This document shows positions 21,241 to 30,062 of a stretch of 64,000 bases of DNA, piece by piece. The DNA is taken from assembly GCA_949358305.1 (NCBI GenBank), contig OX442319.1:6880001-6944000 (forward strand), read 5' to 3'. This DNA is from Strigamia acuminata (taxonomy: Eukaryota > Arthropoda > Chilopoda > Geophilomorpha > Linotaeniidae). The notes beneath the pieces are model-generated. The model made no database searches, was not told the origin of the DNA, and saw only the letters and a list, made by a program, of their open reading frames with translations. The translations under genes were made by a program, and so were the position numbers. Position 1 is the stretch's first letter. The number at the start of each line of letters is the position of its first letter.

Positions 21241-22794
21241 TGTTGCGAGCAAGAACGCAACAAAAAGATCTGGAGATTTCACGTTGTTTATCTTCTGAAA
21301 GGAAGAAAAGGCTTTTTTAATTTTGTTGTCAAGTTTGAATAGATTTTTAACACATATCTGACATGTCCAGTTGGTTTGCTGCTTTGTTGACACGATCCTG
21401 GAAGTTCAAGGGGGTTGCCACTTCGCCTGCCACACCTGGAATGTTTGAAAGTTGTGTTTTTAGTCTTTTGTAATTGTTTTATGTGTCTTTTTCACTTTTA
21501 GGTGTTGTTTCTAGTATTTGTAAGTTCTCTCCCGTTTCCAGTTCACTTGCGAGGGAGATAGTCGTGCACCGGCAAGATGGCCGCCATAGCGCAAGTGAAC
21601 TGGGAGACGGGAAGAACCTGAAATAAGCACAATTGCAGTTTTAGTGCTTGTTTTGCTTGTGATTTAATTTATACTAACTTGTATTGGTGTTTAAGGAACT
21701 CCCCAGGTGTCCTGGGTCGCTGGATGAACGTTGGACATCGTTTGTGAGCGTTCGGGAGCGTCGGGCGTGAGCGCACGCCTTGCGACGCCTCTCGTGGTCG
21801 TGTGGGTCCTGCAAATGAGTTGAATTGGTCGGGTTTCAATGTCCAAGCACTGGGAAAGTTGTACTGACCGTTCTAGGACGCAGATCCATCGTTGAGAAGG
21901 CCTGTGAGTCGCTTGCGACCTTGTTTGGCTCCATTCACGTCATTTTAGCAGTTGCATGGTCGCCATCTTGGATTTGGTGCTGCACTGGTGCCCTGTTATT
22001 ATTTAGTTTGGGGTTTTAATGAAACCTGGACATAGGGAATATATACTAGTTATTGTTTGTATAAATTACCAATATTAAGAGTTATTAATCTAAGCCTTTA
22101 CCTTTGTTATTGCATGGTTGTAAAGGGGTTAAAACTGTGACACGTTGCGCCCTCTGTTGGTGGTGATTGGGTTTGGGCTAAGCATTGTGTTTTGAGTGTA
22201 ATTAATGTTAGTTTTAGCCTTTGAATTATCTGTTAAGTTTAAGTGAAGTGCTGTTTGCACAGGTCATAATGTTATCAAGGTGTTAGGTTAAGTTTTGCCT
22301 TTACTTATGTTAAGTTTGACATCTGTTGTAGGAATACGGAAACCTTGTTGGCACTATTGTTATTATGCAAATCTGTATTGTTTGGTCACTGATATTTATT
22401 GTAAGCAGGTGACCAGTTGTTGTGTGGTTGCTAAAGAAGCAATCAGTTGTTACTTGTTGTTAAGATTAAAAAGTTGATGTGTTTTCACTCCTGCTTTGAA
22501 CATTCTTTTCTGATCTTATTTCCTACTCAGGGAAATATGCAAATGAGTGAGTAGAAAGCTTTGCATGCTCTCCTCCTCACTGGAGGCACAAGGTTTTCCC
22601 CAGTATCCAGAGAGCTTCCTTTATCATTTTCAACTGAATGCAGTTAGGCCTGATTTCTCATGATGCAGTTAGGCCTAGAGTTTGGGCTGAGAGGTCAACT
22701 TGTTTCATCAACCACTATACAGTCTCGGGCGGTCTCCAGAGTTTACAGACCAATTCGCCAGTATTCCTTGTGAGAGCCAAGGTTGTTTGCTACA
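21241..22794 (+). repeat. 3' LTR of BEL-A copy 2
   Basis: This has the same 1554 bp as the 5' LTR, offset by 7560, with no difference noticed by eye. It is followed by the ACAA target duplication and then satellite. The stem-loop lies at 21530-21612. Confidence 0.95.
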
Positions 22795-23486
22795 ACAAGA
22801 CCAATGTCTCTGAATGTTCAGAAATAGTGTTTAAACCTTAGTAGAAGGCTCCAATGTAAGTTTTAGAAACATCCAACCAATGATTTGGGAGAATAGACTT
22901 TTGATCTCATCACAGTTGACTTAGCACAAACACCACAAGACCAATGTCTCTGAATGTTCAGAAATAGTGTTTAAACCTTAGTAGAAGGCTCCAATGTAAG
23001 TTTTAGAAACATCCAATTGATGATTTAGGAGAATAGACTTTTGATCTCATCACAGTTGACTTAGCACAAACACCACAAGACCAATGTCTCTGAATGTTCA
23101 GAAATAGTGTTTAAACCTTAGTAGAAGGCTCCAATGTAAGTTTTATAACATTTAACCGATGATTTGGGAGAATAGACTTTTGATCTCATCACAGTTGACT
23201 TAGCACAAACACCACAAGACCAATGTCTCTGAATGTTCAGAAATAGTGTTTAAACCTTAGTAGAAGGCTCCAATGTAAGTTTTAGAAACATTCAACCGAT
23301 GATTTGGGAGAATAGACTTTTGATCTCATCACAGTTGACTTAGCACAAACACCACAAGACCAATGTCTCTGAATGTTCAGAAATAGTGTTTAAACCTTAG
23401 TAGAAGGCTCCAATGTAAGTTTTAGAAACATCCAACCAATGATTTGGGAGAATAGACTTTTGATCTCATCACAGTTGACTTAGCAC
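22795..23486 (+). repeat. 140-bp satellite, about five monomers
   Basis: Forward monomers in the order CCAACCAATG, CCAATTGATG, TTATAACATT (139 bp), TTCAACCGATG, CCAACCAATG. This order recurs at 31.7-32.3 kb, so the array continues through the inserted elements. The last bases, GCAC (23483-23486), are the left target duplication of TK-A. An apparent minus ORF (23422-23655) only reads from the LTR into the satellite. Confidence 0.95.
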
Positions 23487-24843
23487 TGTTTCTGGCAAGG
23501 TCGCAGGCGACAACCAGGCCAGAAGGAGGGGCGGCAATACTTGACTGCTGCTTGGCACAAATTGATACACAGAAGTTGGCCAAAGACTTGAAGAAATGCA
23601 AACACTGGACTTGCACTTGCTGCTTCACATGATGATCTGCCACTGGTGAGTTCAAGGAGGAGGAAGGAGGATTTTTCTACTCACTGCACATTGCTTTCTG
23701 GTTGTATAGAGAAATGAGACTTGGAGAGAAATAAAAAGCAACCATTTTATTCTCTAAATTCTTAACAACACTACTACAATTGAATCACGAGGATTTTACA
23801 AAGAAGTCACACTTTAACAATAATAAGAAACAACAAGTGTAACTATCTCCACATTGTATAAGGACACTTGCACTTAAAGTTACAGAGGTCTCTAAGTGCT
23901 TGTAAAGAGAAATAAGTACTGCTGGCACAACAAAACTACCGTAGAAGTTAATAGTTGAAAACACATAAGCCGAACAGCAAGTATTTGGCATTAAATGCAA
24001 AAGTATACATTAACAACAGTCTCTAAACACAATGCTCATTGAGAACTAAATTATTCACTCTAAAACACACTGAACAACTCATAAAATAGAGAAAAGAATA
24101 AGTAAAGACATTTTAGACCAATGAGCTGGCAACTTTACAGTAAGTGCAGAAGTTAAGTTATAAATCAACACAGATAAATCTCAAACTTAACACTTTTACA
24201 TTGCATAATAATTAAGTGATTAATTATTAATCAGAACCCACAAAAACTCTTTGGGATTAAACATTATCTCCTCTCTTTACAGATACAAGTAGACCACTCC
24301 CACAGTAATGGCCGACAATGTAAACAAAGATCACTTGCAGGAGGATAAAAAGGCTTGAAATTAGCTCACTAGACAGGCTACACACAATCTAAGTTAACAA
24401 AACGCTTAATTGGTTAGTAATATACAGAAAACTCACAGAAATTGATTGAAACAGCTTAAAACTGATAATAACATACATTTCTCATTCTAGTACACTTTTG
24501 CTGTCTGAAAGCATCACTACACCTTGTCACTACATTGACAGTAGTGGACTGGAAACAGGAAAACACTTGGAAACATCAAAACATGTATAACACAGGTAAA
24601 CAAGATAGAAAATAAATTCTAAGTGGAAAAATAACTAATGTAAAACTCTTTTCTTCCCAGATTTATCCGGTCAGATCAACCAGTACTGAGAAATTCACTC
24701 AAACTAACTCAAAGAAGACTTATATTCAGATAAGTGCCTAATTAAATTCCCAATCTAAGATAAATATTAAAAACCCTTTTTAATAATTCCAGATGACTAA
24801 TTTTTAAGACGTTTAGCAACTTTCCTTTATGTTGCTAGCAACA
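23487..24843 (-). repeat. 3' LTR of TK-A
   Basis: This 1357-bp LTR starts on the element's strand with the perfect 14-bp palindrome TGTTGCTAGCAACA and ends GCCAGAAACA. A minus-strand AATAAA lies at 23746-23751 and may be the polyadenylation signal. Near 24543 the minus strand reads TCCTGTTTCCAGTCCACT, which matches the left arm of the BEL-A LTR stem-loop. Confidence 0.95.
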
Positions 24844-24878
24844 TAGATTGCCGGCGAAAAGAAAGTGCGAACAACCCA
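24844..24878 (-). promoter_or_regulatory. Pre-LTR motif of TK-A (polypurine-tract position)
   Basis: On the minus strand, between the stop codon and the LTR, it reads CTTTCTTTTCGCCGGCAATC then TA and the LTR. The counterpart at 60580-60606, TTTTCGGCGGCAATCTC, and that of BEL-A, TTTTCGGCTGGCAGCGA, show one shared signal across three families. Confidence 0.55.
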
Positions 24879-27800
24879 TCATTTAGTTTGATTACTTCTG
24901 GTCTTTGATGATAATATTTGGGAGACCTCTTTCACCTTTTTGTATTTCACTCTGGATGGCAAGATTCTTTGACGGATCAAATATGGTATCCACGGAGGTA
25001 TTCTTCGGTTGACAATCATACAACTAAGTCGAATAATTCCGTTGATGATTTTCCTTTTTGTCTCTACTGACTCCATGGGCTTTGAGAAACATACTCGACA
25101 GGTTGGTTTGTATTTGTCGATCCCTCCTATCACCTTGACTCTGGTTTCGTGCGAAATTCGTCTTGAAAATTCAGCTTTATCTCCGCAAAAATAACATTTT
25201 GCTTGTAGTTTCACAACAGACTCGGCTAGTGGAACTAACTTGGATATCTGATCAAATGGCTTCCTCTTGAAATCGACGTCTAATGCGGCGACTATTACCT
25301 TTTTCTTTTGCTCAGCCATTTCATTTGAAAAAGTAAAAATGTCGGGAAAAAACTGTCCTTCATCAATTCCGATTGTCTTCATTAATTTCGTTTTTTCCAC
25401 AGCATTGATTAGGTTACTGGTCGCGATTGCTTCTCGTCGATGACCATCGTGGGTCACGACTTCGGATTTACTGTAACGTTCGTCATTGGAGTGCTTAATG
25501 AGCAAGGACGACGTCTTCTCTTCTTTTTCTAAGATCTTCAATAACTTGGTCGTTTTCCCGGCATACATTGGACCAAGGATAAGGTGAATTCCTCTTTGAT
25601 TGTTCGATAAGACATTTTTCTTTTTCCAGAAATTGAAAATCAATTCTCCGGTCCATCTCAAGATTGCACACAATTTGGGTAAACTGGGCACTTGGTTTGC
25701 TTTCTTTCTCAGTGACTCCGACTGATTTCGCCCTCGTAATTCCGGCTTCATGTCCGAGCTTGGAGTTCTGTTGGCCAATCCTCCATCCTTGAACGACTTT
25801 TTCGTTTTTTGGAGGGTGGTGTCCAGTTCCTCTTTCTCCAGACCACTGGAGAGGCTCGCGGCAAAACAAGAAGGTGTGACGTCTGTCTGTTTATTCACAC
25901 CGGGTTCGCCATTCATGTCGGACGGTGATTTCGGAATTAATTGGACTATTTTGTTTTCGTCATTTTCAGGTTGATTTGAGATCACTTCTTCTTTGGACTC
26001 GACCGCCATGCAAGAAATGTTGCATGCTGCCATGTTTTCTTCAAGCGGGTTGTTTGGTTTCAGTCGACCGTTTAGAATCCACCCAAAAATTGTCTGCATT
26101 AATCCCAACTCGTCGTTGATTTTTCGGCTTCCACCTTGACAAATCTTCCACCATGCGTTGCTTCCTAATAAGACGTCAATGTCTTCCGATTCTGACGGAT
26201 GTATCTCAGCCATCTCAAGTCCGAGTGATTGGACCTGCTTTATGGCTTCTGCTCCAATTATCCCTTTGACTTTCGGGAGCGTGTCGGTTTCTAATGCAAG
26301 GATTGATGTCTTTTCCGTTCCGTGTCTTGATTGCAGTTCGAATCTAAAGACATCATGTGTCGTCGGAACTGGCTTTTTGTTGAGCAGACACTGTGTCATC
26401 GTGTGTAGTGTCTCGATCTTTTGCATCCGGAATTTATTTACTAGTCTCTTCGTGACGTAGGAGCGATGGCTTCCTGGATCTAGTAATCCGCGGACGGGGT
26501 ACATGTCTCCATTTTTCTTCACAAAAAGAGCAGTGAAGACCATCAGTTGAATCTCCACCGACTCGGTAAGCGATACATTAGTAGACACGTTTTCTTCTTT
26601 TGGTGTAATCGCTTTTTCTTTGTTGTTTTTGTTGCAGATCGATGTGTGATGTCTTCCACCACACAAGCGACAACAAAACTTCACGGTACATTCTTTGGCT
26701 GTGTGGTTATATCTCAAGCAGTTGAAACAAAGTCGTTTCTTCTTCACTATTTCGATCCTCGCTGGTACATCGAGATCCGCATCACAATTTGCGTGTGCGT
26801 GATCACCATCACAATAAGCGCAGGCGGGTTTGCGGTTTGGATTTGACTTGGAATTCATACTCAATTTTCCATTCTCGGAAGTCACGAATGAGGACATGGT
26901 TCCAGTTGGTCTTTCTCTTGTTTCCTTTGAAGTTTTCTCAAATTTTTCTGACTTCTTCAGATGAGCGCGCTTAAGGAGAACGCTTTCTTCCGACAATTCA
27001 GCCAGTTGTATCTCGGTTGCTACGAAGTCCAGAAAAACGTTAACATCATCAACTTTTCCTTGATGCTTTCGGTAAAAACGTTGGGAGATCTCCGGTGGAA
27101 ATTTTCTAAGTAGTTCTGGAATAAGGTACGTTCCAGTAGTGTCAACTGACACAGACAGTTGCGCCATGGTCCGGACAGCAGATGCCAATGACGTGAATAG
27201 AGCTTTAAGTGGCTCGATTGGGTAGAGATCGAAAACGGGTTTCGACTCCCTAATCATCTTTGAAATCGCATTTCTCTGCGTGTTTTCAGATCCGAATAGA
27301 CTCTCCAATGTATTTTTCGCTAATGGGTAGGCGTCATCAGTTATTGGGTACGACTTGATTGCGGATTCTGCAGCCCCAGTGCAGCATGACCTCAGATATA
27401 TAAGCTTTTCCACGTTCGAAAGCTCCGTGTTCTGATCAACTGCTGATTCGAATAAATTCGCAAAGCCTCTATATTCAGTTGCATCGCCACTAAATTTGGC
27501 AATGTCGGTTTTCGGCAATCTCGTGTTTCTCCTAGATGAAGCGGACGTCTGGTTTAAACTGGAATTCTGTCCCGGATGGGAACCAAATTGCCCTGCCGTT
27601 TTTCCAGACACTTTGGCTCTTTGTTTCAATAAATTAACTCTGGTTCTAATGTCTTCAATTCGTTGAAGCCCTGCTAAATAGTCCTCTCTTTTTGACTCGT
27701 CTTTAAGAGCTTTCAATTCGTCGGCGAGATCACTCAATTGCTGGTCAACCGTTATTTGCATGGCTTCCAGCTCTCCTCCGTCTAGAATGTTGACTGAAGA

Positions 27801-27884
27801 TCCCAGCAGATCCTCGGCTCCTTGAGCCTTTGCTTTCCAAATGACCTCCTTTTCCTCGAGATCAGCAGCGGATAATGTAGCCAT
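24879..27884 (-). CDS. Gag-aspartic protease-thymidine kinase fusion polyprotein (TK-A)
   Basis: The 1001-codon ORF starts at the ATG at 27884 (MATLSAADLEEK); three upstream codons begin only at GTG. In order: a helical N-terminus; DUF1759-type Gag (about 125-310), similar to but clearly diverged from BEL-A; zinc knuckles (about 352-415) ending CRLCGGRHHTSIC; a protease with LDPGSHRS (about 470); a charged ~120-residue linker; and a TK1-type thymidine kinase (about 765-955). The kinase has the P-loop GPMYAGKTT, DERYS, THDGHRREA, IGIDEGQFFPDI, VIVAALDVDFKRKPF, LVPLAESVVKL, and paired CYFC and CRVC zinc cysteines around VIGGIDKYKPTC. A ~50-residue tail contains NRRIPPW. TK1 enzymes phosphorylate thymidine to dTMP with ATP. 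Here the kinase occupies the place of Pol. All expected catalytic motifs are present; activity is inferred. Confidence 0.93.
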   Translation of the reverse strand: MATLSAADLEEKEVIWKAKAQGAEDLLGSSVNILDGGELEAMQITVDQQLSDLADELKALKDESKREDYLAGLQRIEDIRTRVNLLKQRAKVSGKTAGQFGSHPGQNSSLNQTSASSRRNTRLPKTDIAKFSGDATEYRGFANLFESAVDQNTELSNVEKLIYLRSCCTGAAESAIKSYPITDDAYPLAKNTLESLFGSENTQRNAISKMIRESKPVFDLYPIEPLKALFTSLASAVRTMAQLSVSVDTTGTYLIPELLRKFPPEISQRFYRKHQGKVDDVNVFLDFVATEIQLAELSEESVLLKRAHLKKSEKFEKTSKETRERPTGTMSSFVTSENGKLSMNSKSNPNRKPACAYCDGDHAHANCDADLDVPARIEIVKKKRLCFNCLRYNHTAKECTVKFCCRLCGGRHHTSICNKNNKEKAITPKEENVSTNVSLTESVEIQLMVFTALFVKKNGDMYPVRGLLDPGSHRSYVTKRLVNKFRMQKIETLHTMTQCLLNKKPVPTTHDVFRFELQSRHGTEKTSILALETDTLPKVKGIIGAEAIKQVQSLGLEMAEIHPSESEDIDVLLGSNAWWKICQGGSRKINDELGLMQTIFGWILNGRLKPNNPLEENMAACNISCMAVESKEEVISNQPENDENKIVQLIPKSPSDMNGEPGVNKQTDVTPSCFAASLSSGLEKEELDTTLQKTKKSFKDGGLANRTPSSDMKPELRGRNQSESLRKKANQVPSLPKLCAILRWTGELIFNFWKKKNVLSNNQRGIHLILGPMYAGKTTKLLKILEKEEKTSSLLIKHSNDERYSKSEVVTHDGHRREAIATSNLINAVEKTKLMKTIGIDEGQFFPDIFTFSNEMAEQKKKVIVAALDVDFKRKPFDQISKLVPLAESVVKLQAKCYFCGDKAEFSRRISHETRVKVIGGIDKYKPTCRVCFSKPMESVETKRKIINGIIRLSCMIVNRRIPPWIPYLIRQRILPSRVKYKKVKEVSQILSSKTRSNQTK

Positions 27885-28705
27885 AATCCTCACCGAGAAA
27901 TGAAGAATTCAAGGATCAGTTCAGGATTCAAACTCAACTTAACTGACTAAATTGGTTAACAAGAATTTGTCTAATTCTTTTACACTCTAGGATTTACTGA
28001 ACACACAAAAACAGGATGGATATCCACAAGCTGTTAACAGGATTGAAACACACGAGATGTTAAAAGGATTGGCAAATTAACCCCCAAAATTCAATAATTA
28101 AAGGTAATTGACAATTCTCTTATTTTCACAATTGAGTTTCTGACTAGATACTCGTTTTAAATTGGGATACCAACACTAAAGCTTGGTATTATTCACTAAT
28201 TCACTGGATATTCTCTAAATTCCACAAACTGGAATCGAGAATTTATTCAAACTGTTAAGACTTAAACTTCTTCTCCCCCCAACTACACCAGTTTCTAATC
28301 AAAAACTCTTTTTGAAATAATTACAGCAGCAAATTCGGATATTATTCTATTTAAATAATAATTCTTAATAATTATTTCTTCAAATCTTCTTGTAGGATGT
28401 ACATTGCGTTGTGTTTGGGTTTGATTGTCGTGCAGGATCGCTCGTACTCTCGAAGCTTTGCTTGATCCAAGTTGAAAAACCTCTTGACCATCTTGACAAT
28501 TTGAGAATCCAACTTGAAAAACCCACTTTTTTGCCTGTGAAAGGCGGACGAGAGCATACACTTCACTGTAGTGGCACAGCTTCAATGGCACTTTACACAT
28601 AAAAGCTTTGCACAGCTTGAGAACAAAACCTACTGATGAATTTTGCAGCACACATGAAGGTCCACTGAGATAACTGGAAGAAATCCTTGGTTCACGGTAC
28701 CAAAT
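27885..28705 (-). other. Untranslated leader of TK-A
   Basis: Between the primer-binding site and the ATG lie about 820 AT-rich bases without a convincing gene. The minus frame at 28295-28789 crosses from the LTR and starts inside it, so it is unlikely to be translated as a protein of its own. The leader probably carries packaging signals, as in BEL-A. Confidence 0.6.
28692..28702 (-). promoter_or_regulatory. Primer-binding site of TK-A
   Basis: On the minus strand TGGTACCGTGA lies three bases after the 5' LTR end. It differs from the BEL-A site TGGTGCCGTGA by one base (G to A at the fifth base) and is much closer to the LTR. All full TK copies share the change. Confidence 0.7.
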
Positions 28706-30062
28706 TGTTTCTGGCAAGGTCGCAGGCGACAACCAGGCCAGAAGGAGGGGCGGCAATACTTGACTGCTGCTTGGCACAAATTGATACACAGAAGTTGGCC
28801 AAAGACTTGAAGAAATGCAAACACTGGACTTGCACTTGCTGCTTCACATGATGATCTGCCACTGGTGAGTTCAAGGAGGAGGAAGGAGGATTTTTCTACT
28901 CACTGCACATTGCTTTCTGGTTGTATAGAGAAATGAGACTTGGAGAGAAATAAAAAGCAACCATTTTATTCTCTAAATTCTTAACAACACTACTACAATT
29001 GAATCACGAGGATTTTACAAAGAAGTCACACTTTAACAATAATAAGAAACAACAAGTGTAACTATCTCCACATTGTATAAGGACACTTGCACTTAAAGTT
29101 ACAGAGGTCTCTAAGTGCTTGTAAAGAGAAATAAGTACTGCTGGCACAACAAAACTACCGTAGAAGTTAATAGTTGAAAACACATAAGCCGAACAGCAAG
29201 TATTTGGCATTAAATGCAAAAGTATACATTAACAACAGTCTCTAAACACAATGCTCATTGAGAACTAAATTATTCACTCTAAAACACACTGAACAACTCA
29301 TAAAATAGAGAAAAGAATAAGTAAAGACATTTTAGACCAATGAGCTGGCAACTTTACAGTAAGTGCAGAAGTTAAGTTATAAATCAACACAGATAAATCT
29401 CAAACTTAACACTTTTACATTGCATAATAATTAAGTGATTAATTATTAATCAGAACCCACAAAAACTCTTTGGGATTAAACATTATCTCCTCTCTTTACA
29501 GATACAAGTAGACCACTCCCACAGTAATGGCCGACAATGTAAACAAAGATCACTTGCAGGAGGATAAAAAGGCTTGAAATTAGCTCACTAGACAGGCTAC
29601 ACACAATCTAAGTTAACAAAACGCTTAATTGGTTAGTAATATACAGAAAACTCACAGAAATTGATTGAAACAGCTTAAAACTGATAATAACATACATTTC
29701 TCATTCTAGTACACTTTTGCTGTCTGAAAGCATCACTACACCTTGTCACTACATTGACAGTAGTGGACTGGAAACAGGAAAACACTTGGAAACATCAAAA
29801 CATGTATAACACAGGTAAACAAGATAGAAAATAAATTCTAAGTGGAAAAATAACTAATGTAAAACTCTTTTCTTCCCAGATTTATCCGGTCAGATCAACC
29901 AGTACTGAGAAATTCACTCAAACTAACTCAAAGAAGACTTATATTCAGATAAGTGCCTAATTAAATTCCCAATCTAAGATAAATATTAAAAACCCTTTTT
30001 AATAATTCCAGATGACTAATTTTTAAGACGTTTAGCAACTTTCCTTTATGTTGCTAGCAACA
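28706..30062 (-). repeat. 5' LTR of TK-A
   Basis: This 1357-bp copy corresponds to 23487-24843 with an offset of 5219 and no difference noticed by eye. It abuts the GCAC duplication and satellite at 30063. Confidence 0.95.

Larger units (their letters stand above)
13681..22794 (+). mobile_element. BEL-A copy 2, complete BEL/Pao retrotransposon
   Basis: The element is 9114 bp with LTRs at 13681-15234 and 21241-22794, both 1554 bp and without differences that I noticed by eye. A 4-bp target duplication, ACAA, lies at 13677-13680 and 22795-22798 in satellite DNA. It has a primer-binding site, a 680-bp leader and one long intact gag-pol ORF with all catalytic motifs. There is no env. It is the only element in the window able in principle to supply RT and integrase, which makes it a candidate helper for the nested element and the thymidine-kinase elements. 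Confidence 0.97.
23487..30062 (-). mobile_element. TK-A: BEL-type LTR element carrying Gag-protease-thymidine kinase
   Basis: The 6576-bp element has 1357-bp LTRs (23487-24843, 28706-30062) and a 4-bp target duplication, GCAC (23483-23486 and 30063-30066), in satellite DNA. On the minus strand the order is LTR, primer-binding site, 821-bp leader, one intact ORF, a conserved pre-LTR motif, LTR. It has no RT, RNase H or integrase anywhere in the internal region, so it is non-autonomous for copying and integration. Apparently identical LTRs indicate a recent insertion. I treat it as a distinct family from BEL-A: its LTRs differ, though their termini and some internal motifs are shared. Confidence 0.95.

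Noticed and set aside
23785-24000. 71-codon minus ORF in the TK-A LTRs (also 29004-29219)
   Set aside because: Disrupted or altered in the TK-B and TK-C LTRs and without any known domain; better explained as LTR sequence.
25495-25869. 124-codon overlapping frame in the kinase linker
   Set aside because: It is an alternative frame of the TK-A polyprotein and is broken in TK-B, so it is not conserved.
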